This document shows positions 26,395 to 35,452 of a DNA stretch of 64,000 bases, one piece after another; position 1 is the first letter of the stretch, and every line of letters starts with the position of its first letter. A program made the position numbers and the translations under genes. This DNA is from Massilia eburnea (GTDB lineage: Bacteria > Pseudomonadota > Gammaproteobacteria > Burkholderiales > Burkholderiaceae_D). The stretch is from assembly GCF_009720745.1 (NCBI RefSeq), contig NZ_WNKX01000009.1, forward strand, positions 62,001-126,000. The letters are read 5' to 3'. Below the pieces are notes generated by a model. It was not told the DNA's origin. It saw nothing but the letters and a program-made list of their open reading frames with translations, and made no database searches.

Positions 26395-26455
26395 GGTATG
26401 TCCTCAAATTCGGAAAACGATATTCTAACTGCGGAAAATAGAGGATGTGATCTGA

Positions 26456-26514
26456 AACCCGGTAAACCAGCCGGATGGCCGTCCCGTCAGACCCAAGGGG
26501 CAGACCCTGAATGA
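26456..26514. repeat. Dispersed palindromic repeat, copy 1
   Basis: Contains CCCGGTAAACC at one end and GTCAGACCCAAGGGGC-AGACCC at the other, sharing these blocks with the two copies between recA and recX. Located in the folK-panB gap. Confidence 0.6.
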
Positions 26515-26543
26515 TCTCGCTGCTAACGGTTGAGCAGACAGTG

Positions 26544-27020
26544 TTAGAGGCGGATGATACCTTGGTCGGCAACCGCCGGCGCGAAATCGGCCGCGCGGCT
26601 AAGGCCCGGAAGCACCACTTCCGGCGCCAGCTCCAGCAGCGGCATCAGCACAAACGCGCGCAGATGCATGCGTGGATGCGGCACGGTCAAGGTGTCCGTA
26701 GCAATCTGCTCATCGCCATACAGCAGCAAATCCAGGTCCAGAGTGCGCGGCGCGTTGAAGTAAGGCCGCTCGCGGCCATGCGCCTGTTCGATAGCGAACA
26801 AGGCCTCCAGCAATGCCTGCGCCGGCAGTGAGGTGCTCAGGCGAGCAACCGCATTGATGTAATCGTCGCCCGAGGAGTCAATCGGCGCCGTGCGATACAG
26901 CGAAGACACCGCCTCCAGCGTAACGCCCGGCAGCTTGCGCAGGCGCTCGAAGGCATCGAGCACATTGGCCCGCGCGTCGCCCAGGTTGGCGCCGATGCCG
27001 ATATAGGCCGTAACCGCCAT
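26544..27020 (-). CDS. folK: 2-amino-4-hydroxy-6-hydroxymethyldihydropteridine pyrophosphokinase
   Basis: Folate pathway enzyme that pyrophosphorylates hydroxymethyldihydropterin before sulfonamide-target DHPS. The 158-residue protein has the HPPK landmarks: AYIGIGANLGD at the N-terminus, SSLYRTAPID, DLDLLLYGD (metal-binding aspartates) and VPHPRMHLRAFVLMPL. The ATG at 27020 overlaps the pcnB stop (TGATG), showing translational coupling; a TTG one codon upstream is unlikely. Confidence 0.95.
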   Translation of the reverse strand: MAVTAYIGIGANLGDARANVLDAFERLRKLPGVTLEAVSSLYRTAPIDSSGDDYINAVARLSTSLPAQALLEALFAIEQAHGRERPYFNAPRTLDLDLLLYGDEQIATDTLTVPHPRMHLRAFVLMPLLELAPEVVLPGLSRAADFAPAVADQGIIRL

Positions 27021-28531
27021 CAAGCTTCGCCGGCAGGCGCATTGCCACCGCCGCCGCTGCGGCGGCCACGGCGCGGACGCCGGCGGCGCTTGCGTGCCGG
27101 CGCTTCACCTTCCGGACGAGGATTCAGGAAATCGTCATCGTCGGCCTCGTCGCCCTCATCGGCGTCGTGGTTTGCGGCGGCCAGGTCGGCGCCGCCTTCA
27201 GCGCCAGCGTCGGCATCCTTGCGGCCGCGGCGCGGAGCGGGTTTCTTCTTCTTGCCGCTGCCGGACGACGCGGCCGACACCAGCTCGGCGCGCATGCTCT
27301 CGTCACCCTCGTAGAACGCCGTCCACCAGTCGCCCAGTTCACGGTCGATCTCGCCGGAAGCGCAGCGCAGCAGCAGGAAGTCGTAGCCGGCGCGGAAGCG
27401 CAGATGCTCCAGCAGCTTGTATGGATTCTTACCGTTGCGGCGCTCAAAGCGCGGCTGCATGGCCCAGATGTCGCGCATGTCGGAACCGATCTTGCGCTGG
27501 ATGGCCAGCTTCTCGGTCTGCGACTCCAGCACTTCGTCCGCCGCCATATGCAGTGCAGGAATCGGGAACTCGCCCGAAGCCTGGTAAGCCTGCCACTTCT
27601 CCAGTACCTGGTGCCACAGCAGGGAGGCGAACAGGAAGCCCGGCGACACGGTCTTGCCGGCCATGACGCGCTTGTCGGTGGAGTCCAGCGCCAGCGTCAC
27701 GAACTTGGTGCCCATCGGCTGCTCCAGCACCACGTCCAGCATTGGCAGCAGGCCATGGTGCAAGCCTTCCTTGCGCAGCTGCTGCAGGCAGGCCAGGGCC
27801 TGGCCGGAGGTCAGCAGCTTGAGCATTTCGTCGAACACGCGTGCCGCAGGCACGTTGTCGATCAGCGGCGCCATCACGCCGATCGGTGCAGCAGTCGAAC
27901 GTTCGATGGAGAAATTCAGCTTGGCCGCAAAGCGCACCACGCGCAGCATGCGCACCGGATCTTCGCGGTAGCGCGCTTCCGGCTGGCCGATGATGCGCAG
28001 CGTCTTGGCGCGGATGTCTTCAATGCCGCCGTGGTAGTCCAGCACTTCCTGCGTCGCAGGGTTGTAATACATGGCGTTGATGGTGAAGTCGCGCCGTTCC
28101 GCGTCTTCCGCCTGGGAGCCGAAGGTGTTATCGCGCAGCACGCGGCCATGCTCGTCCTTTGGTGCATTGTCGGTGGCGGTGCCGCGGAAGGTGGTCACTT
28201 CCAGCAGGTCCTGGCCAAACATCACGTGCACGATCTGGAAGCGGCGGCCGATGATGAAGGCGCGGCGGAACAGGCGCTTGACCTGCTCCGGCGTGGCATT
28301 GGTGGCGACGTCGAAGTCTTTCGGCTTTACCCCCAGCAGCAGGTCGCGCACGGCGCCGCCCACCACGAAGGCTTCAAAGCCCGCTTCCTGCAGCGTGCTG
28401 GTGACGCGGATGGCGTTATTGGACACCATGCGCGGATCAATGCCGTGCTCCTTCGGGCCCAGTACAACGGGTTCGTTGCTGGGACGCGCGTTCTTGACGC
28501 CCAGGATCTTGCGGATGAATTTCTTAATCAT
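27020..28531 (-). CDS. pcnB: Poly(A) polymerase I
   Basis: Adds 3' poly(A) tails that promote RNA decay. The 503-residue protein has the class II nucleotidyltransferase head: FVVGGAVRDLLLG, KPKDFDVATNA with the catalytic aspartates, and RRFQIVHVMFG. RNA-binding helical domains follow. The C-terminus is a long, low-complexity tail rich in Lys, Arg, Asp and Glu (GKKKKPAPRRGRKDADAG... RKRRRRPRRGRRSGGGG), probably disordered and RNA-binding. Starting at the ATG at 28531 gives the conserved MIKKFIRKILG; the open frame extends upstream but only by overlapping the HAD gene. It overlaps that gene by 8 bases and folK by 1. Confidence 0.95.
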   Translation of the reverse strand: MIKKFIRKILGVKNARPSNEPVVLGPKEHGIDPRMVSNNAIRVTSTLQEAGFEAFVVGGAVRDLLLGVKPKDFDVATNATPEQVKRLFRRAFIIGRRFQIVHVMFGQDLLEVTTFRGTATDNAPKDEHGRVLRDNTFGSQAEDAERRDFTINAMYYNPATQEVLDYHGGIEDIRAKTLRIIGQPEARYREDPVRMLRVVRFAAKLNFSIERSTAAPIGVMAPLIDNVPAARVFDEMLKLLTSGQALACLQQLRKEGLHHGLLPMLDVVLEQPMGTKFVTLALDSTDKRVMAGKTVSPGFLFASLLWHQVLEKWQAYQASGEFPIPALHMAADEVLESQTEKLAIQRKIGSDMRDIWAMQPRFERRNGKNPYKLLEHLRFRAGYDFLLLRCASGEIDRELGDWWTAFYEGDESMRAELVSAASSGSGKKKKPAPRRGRKDADAGAEGGADLAAANHDADEGDEADDDDFLNPRPEGEAPARKRRRRPRRGRRSGGGGNAPAGEA

Positions 28532-29198
28532 TGAACAGGTGAATAGATGGCCAGCCTTGCGCGGTCGCGTGTTCGGACAGCTTGGCGTTCGGGTTGGTCG
28601 CAATCGGATGGCTGACGATCGACAGCAGCGGCAGGTCGTTGTGGGAATCGCTGTAGAAGTGGACGCTTTCGAAGCTGTCCAGCGAATGGCCCAATTTCTC
28701 CAGCCAGGCCTTGGTGTGCACGATCTTGCCTTCGCCCTGGGTCGGCGTGCCGAGCAGCTTGCCGGTGATGCGGCCGGCGGCATCGCGCTCCGGCATCGCG
28801 GCAATCAGGTGCTCCACGCCGAAGGCCTGGGCGATCGGCGCCACCACAAAGTGGTTGGTCGCCGTGACGATCGCCACCAGATCGCCCGCGTCGAGATGCT
28901 TTTGCAGCAGCGCGCGCGCGGCAGGGCGGATATTCGGCATCACCACTTCGGTCATGTACTGCTGCTGCAGTTCGGCCAGGCGCTCAGGCTCGAAGGAAGC
29001 CAGGGTTCCGAGCGAAAATTCCAGGTATTCCACCGGGTCCAGGGTGCCCGCCTGGTACTGGGCGAAGAATTCTTCGTTGCGGCGCTTGAATTGCGCGGCA
29101 TCGACGGCGCCCACGCGGCACAGGAATTCGCCCCACTCGAAATCGGAATCGATCGGCAGCAGCGTATGGTCAAGGTCGAACAGGGCGAGTTTCATCAT
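28524..29198 (-). CDS. HAD-IB family phosphatase
   Basis: A 224-residue SerB-like haloacid dehalogenase-superfamily hydrolase. Motif I is FDLDHTLLPIDSD at the N-terminus, motif II is AIVTATNHF, and the motif III/IV region is SFESVHFYSDSHNDLPLLS. Related proteins include histidinol-phosphate or phosphoserine phosphatases and small-molecule phosphatases of unknown substrate; the conserved hda-HAD-pcnB neighbourhood does not define one. The first of two adjacent ATG codons (29198) overlaps the hda stop. Confidence 0.88.
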   Translation of the reverse strand: MMKLALFDLDHTLLPIDSDFEWGEFLCRVGAVDAAQFKRRNEEFFAQYQAGTLDPVEYLEFSLGTLASFEPERLAELQQQYMTEVVMPNIRPAARALLQKHLDAGDLVAIVTATNHFVVAPIAQAFGVEHLIAAMPERDAAGRITGKLLGTPTQGEGKIVHTKAWLEKLGHSLDSFESVHFYSDSHNDLPLLSIVSHPIATNPNAKLSEHATAQGWPSIHLFND

Positions 29199-29863
29199 TC
29201 TTTCGCTTCCTCCTGCAGCCATTCGCGCAGCAGGGGCAGGGTAATCGGGCGTTTGGTTTCCAGGGAATACTGGTCGAGCGAGTCGAGCATCGAGGACAGC
29301 GATACCATGTCGCGCTGGAAGTGCGACAGCAGGTAAGGTAGCACACCGGGCGAGAGGATCAAGCCGCGCGCTTCCGCCATTTGCGTCAGCGTTGCAAGCT
29401 TTTCGTCGTCGGTCAGGCCATGGATCTGGTACACCAGGCCCCAGCCCATGCGCGTCCGTAAATCCTCGCGCACCGGCAGCACGGCCGGGGCGACCGAGCC
29501 CGCGCTCACCATGAAGGCGTTGTTGGCGCGGATCTCGTTGAACAGGGCGAAGGCATCGATCTGGGCCACCGGCGACAGCTTTTCGCAGTCGTCCAGCAGG
29601 TACAGGTCCACGTCCGGCGAATACAGGAACTCGGTTTCGATCGAAAACGGCGAAATATAGCGGGCGCGTTCGCTCGAGGCGAGCGCCTTCAGCAGGTGCG
29701 ACTTGCCTGCGCCAATTTCCCCCCACAGGTAGGCGAAATGCTCGCGGGAGCTGCGTTCGGCGAACTGGCGCATCAGCGCCGCCACCTCCGCATTGCGGCC
29801 CACCTCGAAAGACTCGAGGGTGCACACCGGCTCCGCACCCAGGTCAAGCACCAGCTGTTTCAT
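29195..29863 (-). CDS. hda: DnaA regulatory inactivator Hda
   Basis: Promotes ATP hydrolysis by DnaA after initiation, together with the DNA-bound beta clamp. The 222-residue AAA+ protein starts with MKQLVLDLG, a clamp-binding motif of the Hda type. It has Walker A WGEIGAGKSHLL (residues 47-58), Walker B LYLLDDCE and a sensor region near DLRTRMGWGL, without the DnaA DNA-binding domain. The gene begins the hda-HAD-pcnB-folK overlapping series and follows perM by 51 bases. Confidence 0.94.
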   Translation of the reverse strand: MKQLVLDLGAEPVCTLESFEVGRNAEVAALMRQFAERSSREHFAYLWGEIGAGKSHLLKALASSERARYISPFSIETEFLYSPDVDLYLLDDCEKLSPVAQIDAFALFNEIRANNAFMVSAGSVAPAVLPVREDLRTRMGWGLVYQIHGLTDDEKLATLTQMAEARGLILSPGVLPYLLSHFQRDMVSLSSMLDSLDQYSLETKRPITLPLLREWLQEEAKE

Positions 29864-29914
29864 TGGACTTGTCCCGGTATTGTGGACTTTTTGCTAACGT
29901 AATCGATCTTCACA

Positions 29915-31000
29915 CTACGCATTATAAAAGCTGCTGCGCAGGTAGTGGCGGCGCAGATGCCTAAATCCCACCATCAAGAGGGCGGAAGCGGGCAAAGCGA
30001 GCAGCACGCCGACGAAGCCGAACAGCTGGCCGAAGGCCATCAGGGCGAAAATCACGGCCAGCGGGTCGAGGCCGATACGCTCGCCCACCAGGCGTGGCGT
30101 GAGGAAGAAACCTTCCAGCACCTGCCCCACGCCGTAGATGACAGCCACCGCCGCCAGCCCGCTCCAGTCTGAGAATTGCAGCACCGCCGCCATCAGCGCC
30201 AGCAGCAGCCCCAGGCCGAAGCCAAGGTAAGGGATGAACACCAGCACCCCGGTCAGGATGCCGACCGGCAGCGCCACGTCGAAACCGGCGACCGTCAGGG
30301 CGGAGGAATAATAAATTGCCAACACCAGCATCACCAGCAGCTGGCCGCGCAGGTACTGGGCCAGCAGCTGGTCCGCCTCGCTGGCCATGGCCATGGTGGG
30401 CTCGATAAAGCGGCGCGGCACGGCGCCGGCGATATGCGCCAGCAGCTTATGCCAGTCCAGCAGGAAGTAGAACAGCACCACCGGGATCAGCACCAGCGTA
30501 GCCACCCAGCCAATGACGGCGCTGCCGCCGGTGCGCACGGAATTGAGCACTGCAGCCCAGATCTGGTCGCCGCTTTCGGCCATTTTTTCCGCCGCCAGCG
30601 CCTTGATGGTGGCGCCATCGAGCGTGAAGTCCAAGCCCAGCTGGTGCAGGCGCGGACTCAGGGTGTCATTCAGCTTGGCCAGGAAAGCGGGGATCGCCGC
30701 CTGCAGCAGCGGGATCTCCTTTTGCAGCACAGGCACCACGATCAGCAGCAAAGTCGACGCCACGGCCCCAAACAGCACGATGACGATGGCCACCGCCAGC
30801 GCGCGCGGCATCTCCCAGCGCCGGAACAGGCGCAGGCGGCATAGCTTGTCGACCGCGGGATTCAAGGCATAGGCGATGATGGCCGCCGCCATGAAAGGCG
30901 TTAAAACCGGTCCCAGGACCCAGAGCAGGAAGAAAAATGCCGCCCAGACCGCTACCCAGAATAGCGTTTGTTTTTGATCTGCCGAGAGTGGGAAGGGCAT
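29915..31000 (-). CDS. AI-2E/PerM-family membrane exporter
   Basis: A 361-residue inner-membrane protein of the AI-2E transporter (PerM/TqsA) family: an N-terminal pair of hydrophobic segments (FWVAVWAAFFFLLWVLGPVLTPFMAAAIIAYALNP, split), a long periplasmic-like loop, and a C-terminal group of helices with LVFIPYLGFGLGLLLALMAAVLQF-type sequence and LEGFFLTPRLVGERIGLDPLAVI. The substrate is unknown. I use the ATG at 31000 (MPFPLSADQ); the open frame reaches 31132 but would overlap purM and hold its promoter. This position upstream of hda is common in Burkholderiales. Confidence 0.88.
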   Translation of the reverse strand: MPFPLSADQKQTLFWVAVWAAFFFLLWVLGPVLTPFMAAAIIAYALNPAVDKLCRLRLFRRWEMPRALAVAIVIVLFGAVASTLLLIVVPVLQKEIPLLQAAIPAFLAKLNDTLSPRLHQLGLDFTLDGATIKALAAEKMAESGDQIWAAVLNSVRTGGSAVIGWVATLVLIPVVLFYFLLDWHKLLAHIAGAVPRRFIEPTMAMASEADQLLAQYLRGQLLVMLVLAIYYSSALTVAGFDVALPVGILTGVLVFIPYLGFGLGLLLALMAAVLQFSDWSGLAAVAVIYGVGQVLEGFFLTPRLVGERIGLDPLAVIFALMAFGQLFGFVGVLLALPASALLMVGFRHLRRHYLRSSFYNA

Positions 31001-31060
31001 TGGGAAGGGCTTTTTGCGGTGAAAAAAGGCGGTTAACGGAATAAAAAGCGGGGTCAAAAC

Positions 31061-31069
31061 TGCTAAAAT
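31061..31069 (+). promoter_or_regulatory. Possible extended -10 of purM
   Basis: TGCTAAAAT, an extended -10 element 62 bases before the purM start in the perM-purM divergent gap. No good -35 is seen. Confidence 0.35.
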
Positions 31070-31130
31070 AGCGGACTTGCCGTAAAAACGGCCACCGCTT
31101 TCTATTCTACCGCCTGTTGCGTTAAACACC

Positions 31131-32174
31131 ATGAGCCAACCTTCGAATGTTTCCCTGTCCTACCGTGACGCAGGTGTCGATATCGACGCCGGCGACGCCC
31201 TAGTTGAAGCGATCAAGCCATTCGCCAAGCGCACCATGCGCGAAGGCGTGATGGGCGGCATCGGCGGCTTCGGCGCGCTGTTCGAGATCAGCAAGAAATA
31301 CAAGGAGCCGGTGCTGGTTTCCGGTACCGACGGCGTCGGCACCAAGCTGAAACTGGCGTTTGAGCTGAACCGCCACGACACCGTGGGCATCGACCTGGTG
31401 GCCATGAGCGTGAACGACATCCTGGTGCAGGGCGCCGAGCCGCTGTTCTTCCTCGACTACTTCGCCTGCGGCAAGCTGAATGTTGCTACCGCCACCGACG
31501 TAATCAAGGGCATCGCCAAGGGTTGCGAAATCTCCGGCTGCGCGCTGATTGGCGGCGAAACCGCAGAAATGCCATCCATGTACCCGGACGGCGAATACGA
31601 CCTGGCCGGCTTCGCAGTCGGCGCGGTTGAAAAATCCAAGCTGATCGACGGTTCCAAGATCCAGCCGGGCGACGTGGTGCTGGGCCTGGCCTCCTCGGGC
31701 GCCCACTCCAACGGTTACTCCCTGGTGCGCAAGATCATCGAAGTGGCCAAGCCAGACCTGGAAGCCGACTTCCACGGCCGCAAGCTGGCCGACGTGCTGA
31801 TGGAGCCAACCCGCATCTACGTCAAGCCGCTGCTGGCGCTGATGGAGTCGATGGAAGTCAAAGGCCTGGTGCACATCACTGGCGGCGGCCTGGTCGAAAA
31901 CATCCCGCGCGTGCTGGCCGATAACCTGACCGCCGAACTGGATGGCAAGTCCTGGACCATGCCACCGCTGTTCAAATGGCTGCAGCAGCATGGCGGCGTA
32001 GCCGACGCAGAAATGCACCGCGTCTTCAACTGCGGTATCGGCATGACCGTGATCGTGTCCGCAGAAAACGCCGACGCAGCCGTAGCCCAGCTGACCGCGG
32101 CCGGCGAGACCGTGTCCCGCATCGGCAAGATCCGCGCCCGCGCGGAAGGCGAACACCAGACCATCGTCGTATAA
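31131..32174 (+). CDS. purM: Phosphoribosylformylglycinamidine cyclo-ligase
   Basis: Fifth step of de novo purine synthesis: ATP-dependent closure to aminoimidazole ribotide. The 347-residue protein has the AIR synthetase signatures [66 protein letters not shown] and [15 protein letters not shown]. It stands alone, transcribed divergently from perM, and is followed by a large inverted repeat and a terminator. Confidence 0.97.
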   Translation: MSQPSNVSLSYRDAGVDIDAGDALVEAIKPFAKRTMREGVMGGIGGFGALFEISKKYKEPVLVSGTDGVGTKLKLAFELNRHDTVGIDLVAMSVNDILVQGAEPLFFLDYFACGKLNVATATDVIKGIAKGCEISGCALIGGETAEMPSMYPDGEYDLAGFAVGAVEKSKLIDGSKIQPGDVVLGLASSGAHSNGYSLVRKIIEVAKPDLEADFHGRKLADVLMEPTRIYVKPLLALMESMEVKGLVHITGGGLVENIPRVLADNLTAELDGKSWTMPPLFKWLQQHGGVADAEMHRVFNCGIGMTVIVSAENADAAVAQLTAAGETVSRIGKIRARAEGEHQTIVV

Positions 32175-32176
32175 GG

Positions 32177-32230
32177 AAAAAGGGGTACGTCCCCTTTTTC
32201 GGAAAAAAAAGGGGACGTACCCCTTTTTTC
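32177..32230. repeat. Inverted repeat of GGGGTACGTCCCC units
   Basis: Two units, GGGGTACGTCCCC (32182-32194) and GGGGACGTACCCC (32211-32223), each flanked by A and T runs, are reverse complements and together form a long near-perfect hairpin. It begins 3 bases after the purM stop. It looks like a REP-type element and may also act in 3'-end formation. Confidence 0.7.
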
Positions 32231-32234
32231 GAAG

Positions 32235-32262
32235 AACGGAGCCCCAGCGGCTCCGTTTTTTA
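32235..32262 (+). terminator. Intrinsic terminator after purM
   Basis: AACGGAGCC / GGCTCCGTT stem (32235-32243 with 32249-32257) with a five-base loop, followed by a T run. Confidence 0.88.
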
Positions 32263-32308
32263 TTTGGCAATCATGCCCGGTTTGATTTTTCTCAAGCACG
32301 ATTGAAAC

Positions 32309-32327
32309 GCAATTGAGAATCATTCGC
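32309..32327. promoter_or_regulatory. Fur box upstream of the siderophore genes
   Basis: GCAATTGAGAATCATTCGC matches 13 of 19 positions of the Fur consensus, including the intact GA-AATCATT core. It lies 42 bases before the NIS synthetase start, which predicts repression by iron. Confidence 0.7.
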
Positions 32328-32369
32328 GTTTACGCTAGGATGCGGTTCCCTTAACCAAGAGGACCAACC

Positions 32370-34199
32370 ATGAATGCGCGACTGAAACCGATCGCCGCTG
32401 ACCCTACCCAGCACAATGCCAGGCAGCGTGGTTTGCAGCGCACTCTCCAAGCCCTGTTCCGCGAACAATTGCTGGAACCGGGACATTTGATCCACGATCA
32501 TCACGCCAGCTGGCTGCCCCTGTGGGGCCAGCGCGCCATGTTGCGCTTTGAAGGCTTGCGCCTGGGCCGCATCGGCAACCTGCAGCTGGATGGCGCCATC
32601 TCCCTGATGCAGCCGGGCCGCCCGCCGCAACTTCTTGACTCGCCCTCGGCGTTGCTGGCAGGCGTGGCGCCTTCGCTGCCCGGCCCTCCTGCCGCCGGGG
32701 ACCTGCAGCGCCTTTCCATCGAGCTGGAAAACAGCACCGCCAACGACGCGCTGTGCCTGGCCTATCGCAGCGGCTGGGCGGATGAACTGTCCGCCAACCT
32801 GCGCGAGCGCCACCAGCACTTCCTCGCTGCGCTGCGTGCCTCCCGTCACGCCAATGCGCCGCTGCTGCTGGAGCAATGGGGCACGCTTGGCCATCCCTGG
32901 CACCCAAACTACAAGACCAAGCTTGGGCTGGATGCTGCGGAAGTGATGGCGCTGTCGCCCGAATTCCAGGCCCAGTTGCGCGTGCCGCTGGCCGCCCTGC
33001 GCACCAGCAAGGCCCATGTGGCCTTCGCCGCGGAAGGCGAAGACTATCGCAGCTGGTTCGGGCGCACCTACCCGCAAGCCTGGCAAGCCTGGCTCGCCGC
33101 GATGCAGGCGCGTGGACTGCCGCACGAAGGCTGGCTGCCTTTGCCGCTCCATCCCTACCAGGCCAGCCGCCAGCTGCCGCAACGCTTCGCGCAGGAGATC
33201 GCGGACGGCGACCTCCTGCTGCTCGACGCCGAAATGCCGGCCACGCCGACCATGTCTTTCCGCACCGTGGTGCCGTATGGCTCATCGCAGCTGCCGCACT
33301 TGAAGCTTCCCGTCTCGTTGCGCCTCACCAGCGTGCAGCGTACCGTCTCGCCCAAATCGGCTGTGATGGGGCCGCGCGTTTCGCGCCTGCTGTCTGCCAT
33401 CATCGCCAGTGAAGGAGGCTTCGGCGGCTCCCTGGCTATCGTGCCGGAGCAATGCGGCATTCACCTGCTCGACGACGATGATGACCGCGCCCGGCACCTC
33501 GCTGCGCTATACCGCGCCAACCCCGCCGCTTGCGTGGCGCCGGGCGCTATGGCCGTCCCGGTCGGCGCATTGTTCGCGGAATCGCCGTTCAGCGGCCGCC
33601 CACTGATGACCGAAGCGGTCGCCCTGTGCAGCAGCGATGATGCCGCCGGCGCACAGGAATTCTTCCGCCAGTACGCGGCCACTGCGCTGCGCGCCGTGCT
33701 GTCGGCCTATCTGCTGTACGGCGTCGCGTTCGAAGCGCACCAGCAAAACAGCTTCATCGTGCTCGATCAGAACTTCCGCCCCGCGCAACTGCTGGTGCGC
33801 GACTTCGGCGATATCCGCATCCACCGGCCGACGCTGGAACGCAGCGGCCACACATTGCAGGCACATCGTCCCGGCCATACCCTGTTCGACGACGCAGGCA
33901 TCGTGCGCGACAAGCTGCTGCACGCGGTGCTGCTTTGCCACGTCTCTGAACTGGCATTGCTGCTGGCACGCAGCTACGCCTGCGACGAAGACCTGTTCTG
34001 GTGTATCTTCGCGCGCGAGCTCTCCACCGCTTTCGACGACCTGCGTGGCCACGCCGATCCGTCCCGCTGGGCGCAGGAACGCGCCGCGCTGCTGGAAGGG
34101 GACTGGCCCGCCAAGTCCTTCCTGCGCATGCGCCTGAGCGACAGCTCGGACGACGCTCTGGGCAGCATGCCGAACCCGCTGCGCGAGGCGCTGCGCTGA
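32370..34199 (+). CDS. NIS siderophore synthetase (IucA/IucC family)
   Basis: NRPS-independent siderophore synthetase that activates a carboxylate (usually citrate) by adenylation and condenses it with an amine or alcohol. The 609-residue protein has the family signatures GHPWHPNYKTKLG (adenylation/citrate site), PLPLHPYQ, KLPVSLRLTSVQRTVSP, and the C-terminal FerR-like FEAHQQNSFIVLD and LLVRDFGDI. A single NIS enzyme with one MFS exporter resembles the rhizoferrin/legiobactin loci of Francisella and Legionella, so a citrate-putrescine product is possible. A Fur box precedes it. It is coupled to the MFS gene by TGATG. Confidence 0.9.
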   Translation: MNARLKPIAADPTQHNARQRGLQRTLQALFREQLLEPGHLIHDHHASWLPLWGQRAMLRFEGLRLGRIGNLQLDGAISLMQPGRPPQLLDSPSALLAGVAPSLPGPPAAGDLQRLSIELENSTANDALCLAYRSGWADELSANLRERHQHFLAALRASRHANAPLLLEQWGTLGHPWHPNYKTKLGLDAAEVMALSPEFQAQLRVPLAALRTSKAHVAFAAEGEDYRSWFGRTYPQAWQAWLAAMQARGLPHEGWLPLPLHPYQASRQLPQRFAQEIADGDLLLLDAEMPATPTMSFRTVVPYGSSQLPHLKLPVSLRLTSVQRTVSPKSAVMGPRVSRLLSAIIASEGGFGGSLAIVPEQCGIHLLDDDDDRARHLAALYRANPAACVAPGAMAVPVGALFAESPFSGRPLMTEAVALCSSDDAAGAQEFFRQYAATALRAVLSAYLLYGVAFEAHQQNSFIVLDQNFRPAQLLVRDFGDIRIHRPTLERSGHTLQAHRPGHTLFDDAGIVRDKLLHAVLLCHVSELALLLARSYACDEDLFWCIFARELSTAFDDLRGHADPSRWAQERAALLEGDWPAKSFLRMRLSDSSDDALGSMPNPLREALR

Positions 34200-35452
34200 T
34201 GGCGGCGCTGCGCTGGCTATTCGCCATCCAGCTGCTGTCGATGGGCGCGATGGAAATGAGCGGGCCATTCTGGCCGCTGCAACTGCGCGCGCTCGGCGAT
34301 GCCCCGGGTGGACTGGCAGTCGCCAGCGCAGTCGCTTACGCTGGCCCGCTGGTGACGGCGATGCTGTTCACGCCAGTGTGGGGACGCATTGGCGACCGCG
34401 TCGGCCACAAGCCGATGCTGCTGCGCGCCTTGCTGGCGCTGGCCGCCACCCAGCTCTGGCTGGCGTTCGCCGGCAGCGCCACTGTGGTGCTGGCAGTGCG
34501 CCTGCTGCAAGGCGCGCTGGCTGGCTTCATCGCCGCCGCCCAAGCCTACGGCGCCGGCATCGTGGCGCGCGCCGAACGCGGCGCCCTGATGGCGCGCCTG
34601 CAGGTCGCTACCGCGCTCGGCTCCATGCTTGGCCCGCTGGCCGGTGGATTGGCCTACTCCGCCTTCGGCTTTGCCGCAGTCAACGCCATTGCCGCCGCCA
34701 TATGCCTGGCATGTGCGGCCTGCGCCGCGCGCGTACTTCCCGCAGAAAGGCGGGAAGGCAATCTGGATGGCCTCTCATCCCGCGCTGCATCGCCAGCCGC
34801 TTCGCGCGCTTCGAGCGGCTTGGCGCCACAGTCCGTTGCCGTGAATAATGACGCATTGGGCGAAGCCGCTGGGCTGCGCGGCGTGGTGGCCGGACTTCTT
34901 GCGGGCATTGTCCTGGTACAGGCGGGCAAGATGATGCCGCAAGGTTTCTTCAGCCTGTATGCCGAACAGGTCCTGCATGCAGCGCCATGGCTGACGGGCC
35001 TGTGCTACGGTGCGACCGCCGCCGGCTTGTGCCTGTTCGCACCGTTCTGGGCGAAACAATTCAGGGACAAGCCGCGCGCGTGGGTGCTGCAAAGGATCGA
35101 GTGGATATGCTGGGCGTGCGCGGGCATCGTCGCGCTGCAGGCAATCGGCCGCAGCATCGCGCTGGTGCTGGCCGTACGACTGGCCTGGGGCATTGCGATG
35201 GCCGCGTTGCTGCCAGTGTTTTACGGGCTGCTGTCCCAGGAAACCTGCGACGCGCAGCAAGGGCGCGTGCTGGGCGCCGGCAACAGCGCCGCCAAGGCAG
35301 GCGCGCTGCTTGGCGCTGCAGCGGGCGGCCTGGCCATGGCATGGCTGCCACTGGAGCATATCTTCTGGAGCGTGGCCACTCTGTACATGGTTGCGGCACT
35401 TGGCATGCGTGTGTGGCGCGGCCAGGCTGCCGCACAGCCTATTTCCGCGTGA
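34199..35452 (+). CDS. MFS transporter, probable siderophore exporter
   Basis: A 417-residue major facilitator protein with about twelve hydrophobic segments, the loop GRIGDRVGHKPML after helix 2, and a central cytoplasmic linker rich in Ala and Ser (residues ~185-215). Helix 7-12 motifs include GKMMPQGFFSLYAEQVL. Its ATG overlaps the NIS synthetase stop, so export of the siderophore made by that enzyme is the simplest role. The 3' end overlaps the convergent DUF1579-like gene by 14 bases. No TonB-dependent receptor gene is seen in this window. Confidence 0.85.
   Translation: MAALRWLFAIQLLSMGAMEMSGPFWPLQLRALGDAPGGLAVASAVAYAGPLVTAMLFTPVWGRIGDRVGHKPMLLRALLALAATQLWLAFAGSATVVLAVRLLQGALAGFIAAAQAYGAGIVARAERGALMARLQVATALGSMLGPLAGGLAYSAFGFAAVNAIAAAICLACAACAARVLPAERREGNLDGLSSRAASPAASRASSGLAPQSVAVNNDALGEAAGLRGVVAGLLAGIVLVQAGKMMPQGFFSLYAEQVLHAAPWLTGLCYGATAAGLCLFAPFWAKQFRDKPRAWVLQRIEWICWACAGIVALQAIGRSIALVLAVRLAWGIAMAALLPVFYGLLSQETCDAQQGRVLGAGNSAAKAGALLGAAAGGLAMAWLPLEHIFWSVATLYMVAALGMRVWRGQAAAQPISA

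Noticed and set aside
28532..28804. N-terminal extension of pcnB by 91 codons.
   Set aside because: It overlaps the HAD gene in another frame and is Arg/Ser/Pro-rich. The conserved start MIKKFIRKILG lies at 28531.
31001..31132. N-terminal extension of the PerM-like exporter by 44 codons.
   Set aside because: It would overlap the purM start and contain the divergent promoter region. The family start fits MPFPLSADQ at 31000.
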